This document shows, one piece after another, positions 36,650 to 45,959 of a stretch of 64,000 nt of DNA (within the stretch, counting starts at the first letter, position 1; every line of letters begins with the position of its first letter). The notes beneath the pieces are model-generated. The model searched no databases, was not told where the DNA came from, and saw only the letters and a list, made by a program, of their open reading frames with translations. The stretch is from Bin5 sp965218625. Its GTDB lineage: Bacteria > Chloroflexota > Anaerolineae > Caldilineales > Caldilineaceae. The stretch spans positions 310,001 to 374,000 of the forward strand of contig CBDCLG010000012.1 of NCBI GenBank assembly GCA_965218625.1, read 5' to 3'. A program made the translations under genes and the position numbers.

Positions 36650-37049
36650 TTCGCCCTCCCGGGTGACCGGCGCCGGTTGGGGCGCGGCCATCGTTGATGA
36701 ATCAGCCTGAAACGGGCTTGCGGTGCTCTATGATACCCGTTTTGGAGTTGGAAGGCATAATTTTGGAGCGAAGAACGCGGAAATTTCGGCATCGGGCCGG
36801 CAGAAAATGACGGAGAGCATACGACGCAGGCGCAACGGGTGGGGGCCGCGTTCCCAAGGGTTGAAAGGGATTGGCCAGGGTAGGCGATGTAGCCTATGCC
36901 GCTGGTTGCAACACCAGTGGCCGCGCGGATGGATGGCCTTTGTTGGGCCGTTTACGACGCTTGGGCTTGCTACACGACCTAACGCGTGAAGCGGCCTTCG
37001 ATGCAGGCTGTGAGGAGACAAACGGGTGCAGGCGAGACGCGTCTCCGGC
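36650..37049. other. Gene-free stretch between lipA and acnA
   Basis: No gene is convincing in these 400 bases. A hairpin CCGCTGGT/ACCAGTGG (36899-36920) lies about 130 bases after the lipA stop without a T-run. A weak -10-like TATCAT (36730-36735, minus) might serve acnA, but no -35 fits. Confidence 0.45.
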
Positions 37050-38123
37050 TCAACCTGCGGACTGAGCCGCGGTGTCCGCGCGCGGGCTGAGATGGGCCTG
37101 GCCGTCGGCGTGGTAGCTGCTGCGCACAAGCGGGCCGCACTCCATCCAGCGGAAGTCCCGCTGCTCGCCCTCGCCGCGCAGGCGGTCGAACTGCTCTGGC
37201 GTGTAATAGGCGACGATGGGCAGGTGGAAGCGGCTGGGCTGCAGGTACTGGCCGATGGTCATGATGTCGACGTCGTGGGCGCGCAGATCGTCCATCACGG
37301 TCAGGATCTCATCCCAGGTCTCGCCCAGCCCGATCATGATGCCCGATTTTGACAAGGTGAGCCGGTCCATCTGCTTTGCGCGTTGCAGGAGTTCAAGCGA
37401 TCGGGCGTAGCGGGCCTGCGGCCGCACAGTCCTGTAGAGGCGGGCAACCGTTTCGGTATTGTGGTTGAGGATCTCCGGCTTGGCCTCCATGACGGTCTGG
37501 AGCGCGGCCCAATCGCCTTTGAAGTCGGGGATCAGCACCTCGATGGTGCAGCCGGGCTGCAGTCGTCGAATCCAATGGATGCTTTCGGCGAAGACCCACG
37601 CGCCGCCGTCGGGCTGCTCATCGCGGTTGACGCTTGTCAGTACCGCGTGGTGCAGGTTCATTGCCTGAACGCTCTCGCCGATGCGGCGCGGCTCCTCGGG
37701 ATCGAGCATCGCGGGGCGGCCGGTCTTGATTTTGCAGAAGCCGCAGGAACGCGTACAGGTATCCCCCATGAGCAGAAAGGTGGCGGTGCCGCGTCCCCAA
37801 CATTCGCCGATATTGGGGCAGAGCGCCTCCTCGCAGACCGTATTCAGGCTCTTTCCCCGAAACAGGCGTTTTAGTTCGTGAAAGCGAGGGGTATCCGGCG
37901 AGCGGACGCGCAGCCAGGCGGGACGGCGCCCGCGCGTAAGCTGGCCCGGCCCGCTGTTATCGGCATTGGCCTGCAGCGGCGTTGTGCCGGTTCCCCCGTT
38001 CGAAGGGCCGGTCGTTTCAGCGCCGTGGGGTCCCGAGCCGGAAGGAACTGCTGGGACCGGTTCGATGCGGATCGTGCCGATTTCGTTTTCTTCGATATGC
38101 AGCTCTACTGGTTCACTTTTCAT
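37050..38123 (-). CDS. lipA: Lipoyl synthase
   Basis: A radical-SAM enzyme that inserts two sulfurs into octanoyl-protein to make lipoyl groups. The radical-SAM cluster motif is GDTCTRSCGFCKI, and the sacrificial cluster Cys are in CEEALCPNIGECW. The C-terminal region MECGPLVRSSYHAD carries the conserved Arg-Ser-Ser-Tyr end. The first 70 or so residues are a low-complexity, Gly/Thr/Pro-rich leader before the core (WLRVRSPDTPRF), longer than usual. ATG 38123 (MKSEPVELHIEE) is chosen; 38135 is also possible and no ribosome site decides. Confidence 0.94.
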   Translation of the reverse strand: MKSEPVELHIEENEIGTIRIEPVPAVPSGSGPHGAETTGPSNGGTGTTPLQANADNSGPGQLTRGRRPAWLRVRSPDTPRFHELKRLFRGKSLNTVCEEALCPNIGECWGRGTATFLLMGDTCTRSCGFCKIKTGRPAMLDPEEPRRIGESVQAMNLHHAVLTSVNRDEQPDGGAWVFAESIHWIRRLQPGCTIEVLIPDFKGDWAALQTVMEAKPEILNHNTETVARLYRTVRPQARYARSLELLQRAKQMDRLTLSKSGIMIGLGETWDEILTVMDDLRAHDVDIMTIGQYLQPSRFHLPIVAYYTPEQFDRLRGEGEQRDFRWMECGPLVRSSYHADGQAHLSPRADTAAQSAG

Positions 38124-38174
38124 TTCTATTCGCATCTGCCGATAGCGGGCGGCTGCCCGCCAGCGCAAGGACGG

Positions 38175-39677
38175 CTATACCGTTTCGGCATTTTCCTCTT
38201 CGATATGTACGACGGCGATGCCCAGGCCAATGAACAGCCAGAAGACAACGGTCATGTGGGGGTAGGTCAGGTTGAACCAGTAGTGATCGCCGATTCCGCT
38301 GACTAGGGCGCCCAGAATCGCGCCGCAGAATCCGAGGAGCAGCGCTTCACGCTCGGGTGCGACACCAGCGCGCCAAGCCCTCAAAAAGACGACAAAAAAG
38401 GCTACCATGATGAGCAGAAACAGTACGAGACCTGTGATGCCCATATTTTCGGCCACGGTCAGGTAGAACATGCTGACGCCGAGATAGATGTCGATATCGG
38501 GCACGCCCGAAAAACCGACGCCGAAAAGAGGATAGCGGTCGATCAGGATGAAGGCGTCTTTGTATTCACCGAGACGCATCTGCGTCGCGAGGTCCTCGCC
38601 GGTAAATCCTTCTATCACGCGGACCACATAGTCCTGAGTCTGAGGCAAAAGGAAAAAGGAGAGGCCAAGGACGGCGCCTACCGGCAGCAGGCGGCGGTAT
38701 TTGAGCAGTGCGGGCACGGAGAGCGCCGCAATCAAGCCGAAAAGGGCGGAGCGGCTATAGGTCCAGTAGAGGGCGAGGCCGATGGTGGCGAAAGCCAGCG
38801 CGCTCAGCCACTTGGGGAAGAGCGGACGCTGAGAGACGATTTGCGGGCCGATAACGGCTGCGGACAGGAGCATCATTCCGCCAAGGACGTTTGGGTCCAC
38901 GGCCGTGCCGATGGCGCGCATTGTGCCGTCTGGGTCGTCTTCAATCCAGCGGAGGGCGCCGGCGCCGCCGGGGTATTCGAAACGGGCGAGTTGGTTGAGC
39001 GCGCGAATAGTCCACTCCTCGGGGACAACGTAGAACAGCACCGCGATTGACCCGCTGGCCCAGGCGGCAAGAATCAGCCAGCGGGTTACCCGATTCAGTT
39101 CGGACTGCGTACGTATGGTATTGATGACGATGAAGAAAAGGCCGATGCCGAGCAGTATTTCACCGAAGCGACGGATGATCGTGGTCGTGGGACGGCTGTG
39201 GGCCGTGCCGAATACGAAGCTGAAGACGGCCATGAGCATGAAAACGCCGACCAGCAGGCCGATGGGTGAGATGACGAATTGGCGGGCGGATGCCGCCCAC
39301 GACCTGTTGGACGCCGACTGGCGCGGGTAGGCTGGGTTGGCGGCTACCAGTTTGAGCAGCCAGACAAAGACGAGTGCGCCGAGCGCGGCATCGAGGAAGG
39401 TGGGCCTGAACCCGAGCCGAAAGGGCAGGCTGGCAAAGGGCAGGATAAAGACGACGCCCAAGAGCGCCACATAACCCCAGATTGTGTCGAGCAGGATCAA
39501 GACGCCGGCGACGATGACGGCGGCGAGGGCGAGGGCGATAAGGGGGCCGACAACGCCGATCAGGAGGGCGATCGAAAGGGCGCTGGCCGCGAGCAGGAAG
39601 GAGATTGCGATGCGCCGCACGAGCGGTTGCGTCGAGAACAACGTGTCGGAAACAAGGCTGTTGGCCGACTGAATCAT
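38175..39677 (-). CDS. O-antigen ligase-like polytopic membrane protein
   Basis: A 500-residue protein from ATG 39677 with about 10-12 hydrophobic segments. A Wzy/WaaL-type motif WTYSRSALFGLIAALSV is followed by a long extracytoplasmic loop and a final hydrophobic pair. Such proteins ligate or polymerise surface polysaccharides or glycans; the substrate is not deducible. It is alone in this respect, as no glycosyltransferase cluster is nearby. The start lies 7 bases past a good extended -10, so the mRNA may be leaderless. lipA follows about 50 bases downstream. Confidence 0.75.
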   Translation of the reverse strand: MIQSANSLVSDTLFSTQPLVRRIAISFLLAASALSIALLIGVVGPLIALALAAVIVAGVLILLDTIWGYVALLGVVFILPFASLPFRLGFRPTFLDAALGALVFVWLLKLVAANPAYPRQSASNRSWAASARQFVISPIGLLVGVFMLMAVFSFVFGTAHSRPTTTIIRRFGEILLGIGLFFIVINTIRTQSELNRVTRWLILAAWASGSIAVLFYVVPEEWTIRALNQLARFEYPGGAGALRWIEDDPDGTMRAIGTAVDPNVLGGMMLLSAAVIGPQIVSQRPLFPKWLSALAFATIGLALYWTYSRSALFGLIAALSVPALLKYRRLLPVGAVLGLSFFLLPQTQDYVVRVIEGFTGEDLATQMRLGEYKDAFILIDRYPLFGVGFSGVPDIDIYLGVSMFYLTVAENMGITGLVLFLLIMVAFFVVFLRAWRAGVAPEREALLLGFCGAILGALVSGIGDHYWFNLTYPHMTVVFWLFIGLGIAVVHIEEENAETV

Positions 39678-39684
39678 GCTTGCT

Positions 39685-39693
39685 AGTATACCA
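39685..39693 (-). promoter_or_regulatory. Extended -10 just before the O-antigen ligase-like start
   Basis: Minus strand TGG-TATACT (TATACT 39685-39690) ends 7 bases before the ATG at 39677, so transcription would start at or within a base or so of the start codon. There is no ribosome site in the interval. Confidence 0.5.
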
Positions 39694-39805
39694 CAGGGCG
39701 GACACGAAAATCGTAAACGTTTCGCCGGTCGCCGGGTGGTCCTGGCGGATTCCGGCCGCGAGGACATGGAGAGTCTTCAGGGCGATAAGTCATCCCCTGT
39801 TTCAG

Positions 39806-39834
39806 TTGGGATAACGGGGTTGAACTGGTAGAAT
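39806..39834 (+). promoter_or_regulatory. Promoter of the formate dehydrogenase operon
   Basis: -35 TTGGGA (39806-39811), a 17-base spacer and -10 TAGAAT (39829-39834) with TGG directly before the -10. The distance to the first start codon is 48 bases. The -35 is weak but the extended -10 is good. Confidence 0.6.
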
Positions 39835-39882
39835 TTGGTTTAGAACTTGTTTGATCGGCCCTTCCACGCAGTAGAGGACGAG

Positions 39883-41592
39883 ATGAGCGGACCGGAGCAG
39901 AAGCGGGGCGGAAGCACGGAAAATATCGTTGTCGCGGCAAGCGATTTGGCGCTCATTGAGCGCTTTCGGGTTGAGCCGGCTCCCTTGCTGCCGATCCTGC
40001 ACGCATTCCACAGCCGGGACGGCTACATTGCGGCGGCCGCTGTCGAGGCGATCGGTAAGGCGCTGCGGATCCCGCTGGCCGATCTGTATGGGACCGTCAC
40101 CTTTTATCACCATTTTGCGCGCGAGGAGGGCGGCTTGCGGCGACCGCGCGTTTGCATGGGGCCGGTCTGTTGCCAGCGGGGCGCGCTTGAGGTGTTGAAC
40201 GGACTGGAGGGCGCGGAGGAGATGCCGTGCGCGGGCAGGTGCGACGACCCGGTGCCGGTGCTGATCGGAGACGATACTTTCGTGGTGAGCGCGCCGTTTC
40301 AGACGCTCCAGCGGCGCATTTCGTCACCGATGCCGGTGCCGAACCCGGGCGGGTTGGAGGAGTGCGTCTTCGGCGCGATCCGCGAGCCGGGGCGGGCAAC
40401 GCTGGCAGGGTACCGGCGCAGCGGCGGCTATGGGGCGTTGACACGGGCCTTGCAAGAGATGACGCCGACCGAGGTGATCGACGTTATGAAGGAGTCGAAG
40501 CTGGCCGGACGCGGCGGGGCAGGCTTCCCCACCGGCATGAAGTGGCAGTTTGTACGCGAGGCCGCGGGCGGTCCGAAGAGCGTTGTGTGTAATGCGGATG
40601 AAGGAGAGCCGGGCTGTTTCAAGGACCGTGCATTGATGGACCACGATCCGTTCGCGTTGATCGAAGGGATGACGCTGGCGGGATATGCAATCGGCGCGGC
40701 GCGTGGATTTCTGTATCTTCGCTACGAATATCCCGAAACGTACACGCGGTTGGAACGAGCAATGGAGGAGGCCGAGGCCGAGGGGCTGCTGGGGGGGAGC
40801 ATCCTCGGGACCGACTTCAGTTTCCGAATCTATTTGCGGCGCGGCGCCGGCGCTTACATCTGTGGCGAAGAGACATCGCTGCTCAACAGTCTGGAGGGCA
40901 AACATCCCTTCCCGCGCAACCGCCCGCCGTATCCCAACACTCATGGCTTTGAAAACCTGCCGACCGCGGTGAACAATGTGGAAACGCTTTGCGCGGCGCC
41001 GCAGATTTTGCGACTGGGGGCCGACTGGTATGGGAGTTTGGGGCTGGGAGAAAACGCGGGCACCAAGGTGATCAGCCTGTCGGGCGATGTGCAGCGGCCC
41101 GGTAACTATGAGGTCCCTTTCGGGCTGGCCTTGCGCACGTTGCTGTATGAGTGGGCGGGTGGCCCGCTGCCTGGGCGCAGATTTCAGGCGGCAACGATGG
41201 CGGGGTTATCGGGTGGCTTTGTGGGCCAGGAGGCGATTGAGAGTGTCACGCTCGACGAGCCGAGCATCCGAGCAGCGGGTTCGATGTTGGGCGCAGGCGG
41301 CATCATGATATTCGACGACAGTCGCGACATTGTGGAGATGGCGCGACAGGCGATGGCGTTTTTTGCGCACGAGAGCTGCGGCAAATGCTTCCCGTGCCGT
41401 ATCGGTACGCAGAGGCTGCTGGAAAGGCTTTCCGGTGGAGGCCCCGAGGCGCTGGAGGCGTGGCAACAGGAGGTGCGCGACATCGGCGAAGTGCTGGAGT
41501 TAAGCGCTTGCGGACTGGGTGTGGCGGCGGGCTTTGTGAGCGAAAGCCTGTTGAATAATTTCCCGCGGCAGGTGGCGGCGTTCCGGCCGTGA
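39883..41592 (+). CDS. NAD-dependent formate dehydrogenase, fused NuoE/NuoF-like subunit
   Basis: A 569-residue fusion. Residues about 20-150 are NuoE-like with four Cys for a [2Fe-2S] cluster: RVCMGPVCCQRG and EMPCAGRCDDP. Residues about 160-560 are NuoF-like: the NADH/FMN loops GRGGAGFPTGMKW, CNADEGEPGCFKDR and GAYICGEETSLLNSLEG, then the [4Fe-4S] ligands ESCGKCFPCRIGT and LSACGLG. It passes electrons from formate to NAD+. Start ATG 39883 has AGGA upstream. It is followed by the iron-sulfur subunit and catalytic subunit genes, the usual order of NAD-linked formate dehydrogenases. Confidence 0.93.
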   Translation: MSGPEQKRGGSTENIVVAASDLALIERFRVEPAPLLPILHAFHSRDGYIAAAAVEAIGKALRIPLADLYGTVTFYHHFAREEGGLRRPRVCMGPVCCQRGALEVLNGLEGAEEMPCAGRCDDPVPVLIGDDTFVVSAPFQTLQRRISSPMPVPNPGGLEECVFGAIREPGRATLAGYRRSGGYGALTRALQEMTPTEVIDVMKESKLAGRGGAGFPTGMKWQFVREAAGGPKSVVCNADEGEPGCFKDRALMDHDPFALIEGMTLAGYAIGAARGFLYLRYEYPETYTRLERAMEEAEAEGLLGGSILGTDFSFRIYLRRGAGAYICGEETSLLNSLEGKHPFPRNRPPYPNTHGFENLPTAVNNVETLCAAPQILRLGADWYGSLGLGENAGTKVISLSGDVQRPGNYEVPFGLALRTLLYEWAGGPLPGRRFQAATMAGLSGGFVGQEAIESVTLDEPSIRAAGSMLGAGGIMIFDDSRDIVEMARQAMAFFAHESCGKCFPCRIGTQRLLERLSGGGPEALEAWQQEVRDIGEVLELSACGLGVAAGFVSESLLNNFPRQVAAFRP

Positions 41593-41708
41593 GCCCGCCA
41601 GCCAGTGTGACCGGGCATTGAGTGACCGGCCATTGAGCAACCGGCTCCTTGGGAACAAAACAGGGAAGAATAAAGCGCCAATTCTGAACGAATGACGGGA
41701 ACTGAACT

Positions 41709-42395
41709 ATGCAGTCAGTAAATCAGGACGGGCACGCGCCCAGGATCACGCTCGACGGGGAGGAGGTAACGTTCGCGCCGGGCGAAACGGTCTACGAAGT
41801 GGCTACGCGTGCGGGCAGGGAGGTGCCGACACTCTGCTACGACCCGCGGCTGGAGGCGTTCGGCAGCTGCCGGTTGTGCGTCGTAGAGGTGGCAGGCCAG
41901 CGCGTGCCGGCGGCCTCCTGCACGACGCTGGCGACGGATGGGATGGAGGTAACAACGGCCTCGGCGGGCGTCGAAAGACTGCGGCGTACGCTGCTGGAGC
42001 TGGTTGCCTCGGAAAACCGCGAGGTGGCGGTGGACCCGCTGCGGGGCATCGCTTCGCAGGAGTTGGCGACGCTCGTTGAACGCTATGACGCAGGCCGCGG
42101 GCGATTCGACGGCGAGCAGTCGGGACGGAGCCGGGCGGACGACGGCAACCCGTTCATTCTGCGAGACTACGATCTGTGCATCTCGTGCTACCGCTGCGTG
42201 CGCGTGTGCGCGGAGCAGGAGGGGGACTACGCAATCAGCGTCGCCAACCGGGGTTTTGCCACGCAGATCACGGTTGAGTTCGGCGGCCACTTGCGCGACT
42301 CGGCCTGCACCTTTTGCGGCCAGTGTGTGCAGACCTGTCCAACCGGTGCGCTGGCTGACAAGAAGGCGTTGCGCTTCGCCGAGAACAGCGGGTAG
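41709..42395 (+). CDS. Formate dehydrogenase iron-sulfur subunit (NuoG N-terminal-like)
   Basis: A 228-residue protein equal to the N-terminal part of NuoG/FdhA, encoded apart from the catalytic chain. Residues 10-80 are a [2Fe-2S] ferredoxin with Cys in TLCYDPRLEAFGSCRLCVVEV and AASCTTLA. The usual His/Cys cluster segment (His, then three Cys) is absent: residues about 98-140 read ASENREVAVDPLRGI and onward with no Cys. Two [4Fe-4S] clusters follow: DLCISCYRCVRVC and CTFCGQCVQTCPTGAL. It links NuoF-like and catalytic subunits. Confidence 0.9.
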   Translation: MQSVNQDGHAPRITLDGEEVTFAPGETVYEVATRAGREVPTLCYDPRLEAFGSCRLCVVEVAGQRVPAASCTTLATDGMEVTTASAGVERLRRTLLELVASENREVAVDPLRGIASQELATLVERYDAGRGRFDGEQSGRSRADDGNPFILRDYDLCISCYRCVRVCAEQEGDYAISVANRGFATQITVEFGGHLRDSACTFCGQCVQTCPTGALADKKALRFAENSG

Positions 42396-42450
42396 AGGGA
42401 CGAGTTAAAGACAGGGAGGCGCTGGCCCTCCTGGCTGAAAGGAAGGATCG

Positions 42451-44529
42451 ATGGAGACAACAGTTGCTGCGACAAAGACGACCCGAACGATCTGCGGATA
42501 TTGCGGCGTCGGCTGCTCGCTGGACCTGGTGACGCGGGACAATCGCATCATTGCGGTGCAGCCCGCGTTCGACGGCCCGGCGAATGCGGGCGCGCTGTGC
42601 GTCAAGGGGCAGTTCGCCTACGACTACGTGCATCACCCGGACAGGCTGACGCATCCCCTGGTGCGCGGGGAGGACGGCGGTTTGCGGCGTGCGAGCTGGG
42701 AAGAGGCGCTGGCGCGGGCCGCGCAGGGTTTCGCGGATGTGCTGGAGAAGCACGGGCGCCGCGCGGTTTATGGTGTCGCGTCGGGGCGGACGCCGAGCGA
42801 GGCGAACTACATGATGCAGAAGTTCATCCGAGTGGGGTTCGGGACGAACTATATCGACAACTGCAGCCGGGCTTGACACGCTCCAACGGTCGCCGGTCTG
42901 GCGGCAACAATCGGGCGGGGGGCAATGTCGAATCCGCTGGCGGACATGGAGAAGCCGGATGTGATCTTCTGCATCGGCACAAATATGACGGAGGCGCACC
43001 CGGTGGCGGCGACGCGCCTGAAAAAGGCGCTGGCGCGGGGAGCCAAGATGATCGTCGCCGATCCGCGGCGCATCCGGCTGGCCGAGATGGCCGACCTCTA
43101 TCTACCGATACGCGTGGGCAGCGATACCGCGCTGCTGCTGGGCATGGCGCACGTGATCGTGCGGGAGGGATTGATCGACCGCGAATTCGTTGCAACGCGG
43201 ACCGAAGGCTACGAGGCGCTGGTGGACCATCTGCAGGAGAAGACGCCGGCTTGGGCGGAGAGCATAACGGGCGTGCCCGCAGACAAGATCGAAGAGGCGG
43301 CGATTCTCTACGGGGCGAGCGACAAAGGAGCGATCTACTATACGCTCGGCATAACGGAGCACATCTGCGGCGTCGACAATGTGCAGAGCCTGTGCAACCT
43401 GGCGCTGCTGACGGGCAATTTCGGACGCGAGGGCACGGGCGTCAACCCGATGCGCGGGCAGAACAACATCCAGGGGGCGGGCGACAGCGGCGCGCTGCCC
43501 AACAACTACGCCGGCTTCCAGCCGGTGACGGAGCCGGAAAATCAGGCCAAGTTCGAGAAGGCTTACGGGCGCAGGATCGATCTGGAAAATGGAATTACAA
43601 AAGTGACGGCGCTGGAGCAGTGCGGGGACACAGTTTTCGCAATGCTGATTAACGGCGAAAATACCGTCGTATCGGACCCGGACATGGAGCATTGCATCCA
43701 CGCTTTGAAGAGCCTGGAGCACCTGGTTGTGATCGACATCTTTCTGACCGAGACGGCGGAGCTGGCCGACGTTGTGCTGCCGGCGACCTCGTGGGCTGAG
43801 ACGGACGGCCACTTCACCAATACGGAACGGCGCATACAACGGGTGCGCAAAGCCGTCGAGCCCCCTGGCGAGGCCAGGCCGGACTGGTGGATCATCAGCC
43901 GGCTGGGGCAGCGCCTGGGATTGGACGGGTTCGACTACGACTCGCCGGTGCCGATCTTCAACGAGCTGTGCCAGCTGTCGCCGATCTACAACGGCGTCGA
44001 CTGGGAGCTGGTCGACGACGGGGCGTATCAATGGCCCATCCCCTACCGGGGTCATCCTGGAACGCCGCGTCTGCATGAAAGCGAGTTCGTCAACGGGCGG
44101 GGCAAGTTCAGTTTCACGGACTACCGCGATCCGGCCGAGACGGTCGACGAGGAATATCCACTGTGGCTGACGACGGGGCGGCGGCTGGAGAGCTACCATA
44201 CGCGCACACAGACGGGGCGCTCGACCGGGATAAACGAGTTGCTGCCGGAGGAGACGCTGGAGGTGCATCCGGCCGACACGGCGCGGTACGGGCTGCGCGA
44301 CGGCGGCTGGGCAAAAGTCAGCAGCAGGCGGGGCGCGGTGGAGGTGCGCGTGGGGGCGACGAGGCGCTCTCCGGAAGGAACGGTGTTCGCGAGCTTCTCC
44401 TTTTCCGACGTGCCGATCAATGTTCTGACAGGGTCCGGCTACGATCCGATCACGCATACGGCGGAGCTGAAGGTGTGCCCGGTGCGGGTTGAGCCGGTTG
44501 CGGAAAGAGTGCCGGCGGCCGCGGATTGA
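42451..44529 (+). CDS. fdhA: Formate dehydrogenase catalytic subunit, selenoprotein (Sec at codon 142)
   Basis: A 692-residue molybdopterin enzyme read through an in-frame TGA at 42874-42876. The N-terminal [4Fe-4S] ligands are Cys15, 18, 22 and 50. Before the TGA the protein reads YIDNCSRA; after it HAPTVAGLAATIGRGAMSNP, exactly the family context where Cys or Sec binds Mo/W. The frame stays open to 44529 with full pterin-binding motifs (IGTNMTEAHPVAATRLKKA, GNFGREGTGVNPMRGQNNIQ). A SECIS-like hairpin stands right after the TGA. Without decoding, the gene would look like two ORFs (42451-42876 and from an internal start at 42925). GGAAGG precedes the ATG; fdhD is downstream. Confidence 0.95.
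42874..42910 (+). promoter_or_regulatory. Sec codon and SECIS-like hairpin
   Basis: TGA 42874-42876 is followed by a hairpin at 42889-42905: GTCGCC, loop GGTCT, GGCGGC. The loop carries the GGTC of bacterial SECIS elements and lies about 12-25 bases after the TGA, close to the layout of E. coli fdhF, whose downstream bases (CAC, CCA, GG, GGTCTG) also resemble this one. SelB binds such a loop. Confidence 0.88.
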
Positions 44530-44637
44530 GCCGTTACAGGACATTTGAATTCAGGCGGCGAGACCGGGACCGCTGGCCAGGGAGGCTGGGAGTGCCATCT
44601 GCTCCGCAGTCTCGCCGGCTCCCGGTCATCCATTGTA

Positions 44638-45288
44638 GTGAACTCCCCTTTCAGCCAACTACTGGGCCCTTACCAGGACAAACTTCCGGAGTTTCTCCTG
44701 GAGCAGTATCTCTGTCCGGCGGATGCGGATTATGAGATCGTGTTGGGAGGGCAGATGCAGACCATTTGGCGTCGTCCGGCCTGGCTTTACCCCGTTTTCT
44801 GGCTCCTTTCAAAGTGGGATCTCTTCTTTCCTGAAACTGGCCAGAACATTCCGGCAACCCTCATCATCTCCCCCGGGCGCAACCAGGCAGGTGAAGCGAT
44901 CCAGGTCTGGGAGCGCAGCTTCTTTTTCCCAAACCGCGTTCGCCGCCGCTACCGTTCGACAATGCTGTATGACTCACGCTCGAGAATGGTCGTCGAGCTG
45001 CAAGGCAGAAACAACATTTTTGAGGAAGTAGCGAAGATCGAGATTTGCCCACCGGACACGTTGGAGTTTCAGACCGTTGCAAGTGTGCTGCGCCTGGGGC
45101 GGTTGCGCATACCCCTTCCCAAAAAGCTGTGGATAACCGCACACGTCGTTCAGCGGGCGACCGAGCCGGAGAAGAGCGAAAGCAGCGTCAGATTGACGAT
45201 CACACACGGGCTTCTGGGCGCTGTTTTCGGGTATGAAGGGCGTTTCCGTGCAAAACGACGCAGCCGTCATGACCAATTCGGCGCATGA
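44638..45288 (+). CDS. DUF4166 domain protein
   Basis: A protein of about 216 residues from GTG 44638 (SPFSQLLGPYQDKLPEFLLE follows). A TTG start at 44545 would add 31 residues, and no ribosome site decides. The body fits DUF4166: GGQMQTIWRRPAWLYPVFWL, ERSFFFPNRVRRRYRSTMLY and LQGRNNIFEEVAKIEI, beta-rich, with a Trp/Phe-rich first part. Function unknown. It lies downstream of the formate dehydrogenase genes by 108 bases and overlaps the following small membrane-protein pseudogene. Confidence 0.65.
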   Translation: MNSPFSQLLGPYQDKLPEFLLEQYLCPADADYEIVLGGQMQTIWRRPAWLYPVFWLLSKWDLFFPETGQNIPATLIISPGRNQAGEAIQVWERSFFFPNRVRRRYRSTMLYDSRSRMVVELQGRNNIFEEVAKIEICPPDTLEFQTVASVLRLGRLRIPLPKKLWITAHVVQRATEPEKSESSVRLTITHGLLGAVFGYEGRFRAKRRSRHDQFGA

Positions 45289-45702
45289 TAGTGCCCTAGC
45301 CCGCTATCGCGGCTGGTTCTATGCCGCGGCGGTCTACAATCTGGTCTGGGGCGCTGCGAACGTATTCTTTCCTCTGCTGGTCTTCAATCTTCTCGACATG
45401 CCGCATCCCGGTACACGGCCTTATGGCAGGTCGTCGGCATGTTTGTCCTGGTCTATGCGCCGGCGTATTGGTGGGCGGCGCGTTTCCCCTACCGGCACAG
45501 GCAGCTCATCCTCGTAGGGCTGGCCGGGAAAATCCTCGGACCGATCGGATTTGTCTGGGCGCTGGCAAACGGCGGCCTGCCTGCCTCTTTTGGCTGGACG
45601 ATCCTGACGAACGATCTGATCTGATGGCCGGCCTTCGCGTTGTATTTGAGGGACGTAGCCGCACGCGCCGGCGGTGTCGCTCCACTGTTGCGCGGCGAGT
45701 AG
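45269..45702 (+). pseudogene. Small four-helix membrane protein, frameshifted and with a nonsense stop
   Basis: From ATG 45269 the frame gives ARYRGWFYAAAVYNLVWG and FNLLDMPHP up to 45409. One base is then missing at about 45410, and the continuation is found in the next frame: YTALWQVVGMFVLVYAPAYW from 45412, on through LVGLAGKILGPIGFVWALA and ILTNDLI. TGA at 45622-45624 stands where the family has Trp, and WPAFALYLRDVAAR carries on to TAG 45702. Two lesions mean it is most likely dead. The reconstructed product is about 144 residues with four hydrophobic segments. The family is unknown to me. Confidence 0.7.
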
Positions 45703-45959
45703 AGGACAGCGTTTGATTGCAGCTTTACTTTGCAGCCATTGACCGCAGTCCTGCTACCTGCTAAACTGTGGCGTGCAGAACAAGGACAATGCGACAATGC
45801 TCGTGGGGACGGACCTGTGTTTGGAGGCCGCGTCTCACGTCGCAGAGGACACAGCATCGCCGTGTGACGGCCTTGCGTATCCCTACGCAGAAGCGAGACG
45901 TGAGGCACTCTTTCTCCTCACTTCTCTTTTCTCCCTTCTTGACGGTTTGGTGAACTCCA

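Noticed and set aside
36899..36920. Hairpin as lipA terminator
   Set aside because: It is 130 bases past the stop, contains a wobble pair and has no T-run; it is too weak to call.
42925..44529. Separate start codon for a 534-residue formate dehydrogenase fragment
   Set aside because: The in-frame TGA upstream is best explained as selenocysteine; the internal ATG has no ribosome site and would drop the iron-sulfur domain.
43102..44544. 480-residue minus-strand ORF opposite fdhA
   Set aside because: It is antisense to a fully recognisable molybdopterin enzyme and has no motif.
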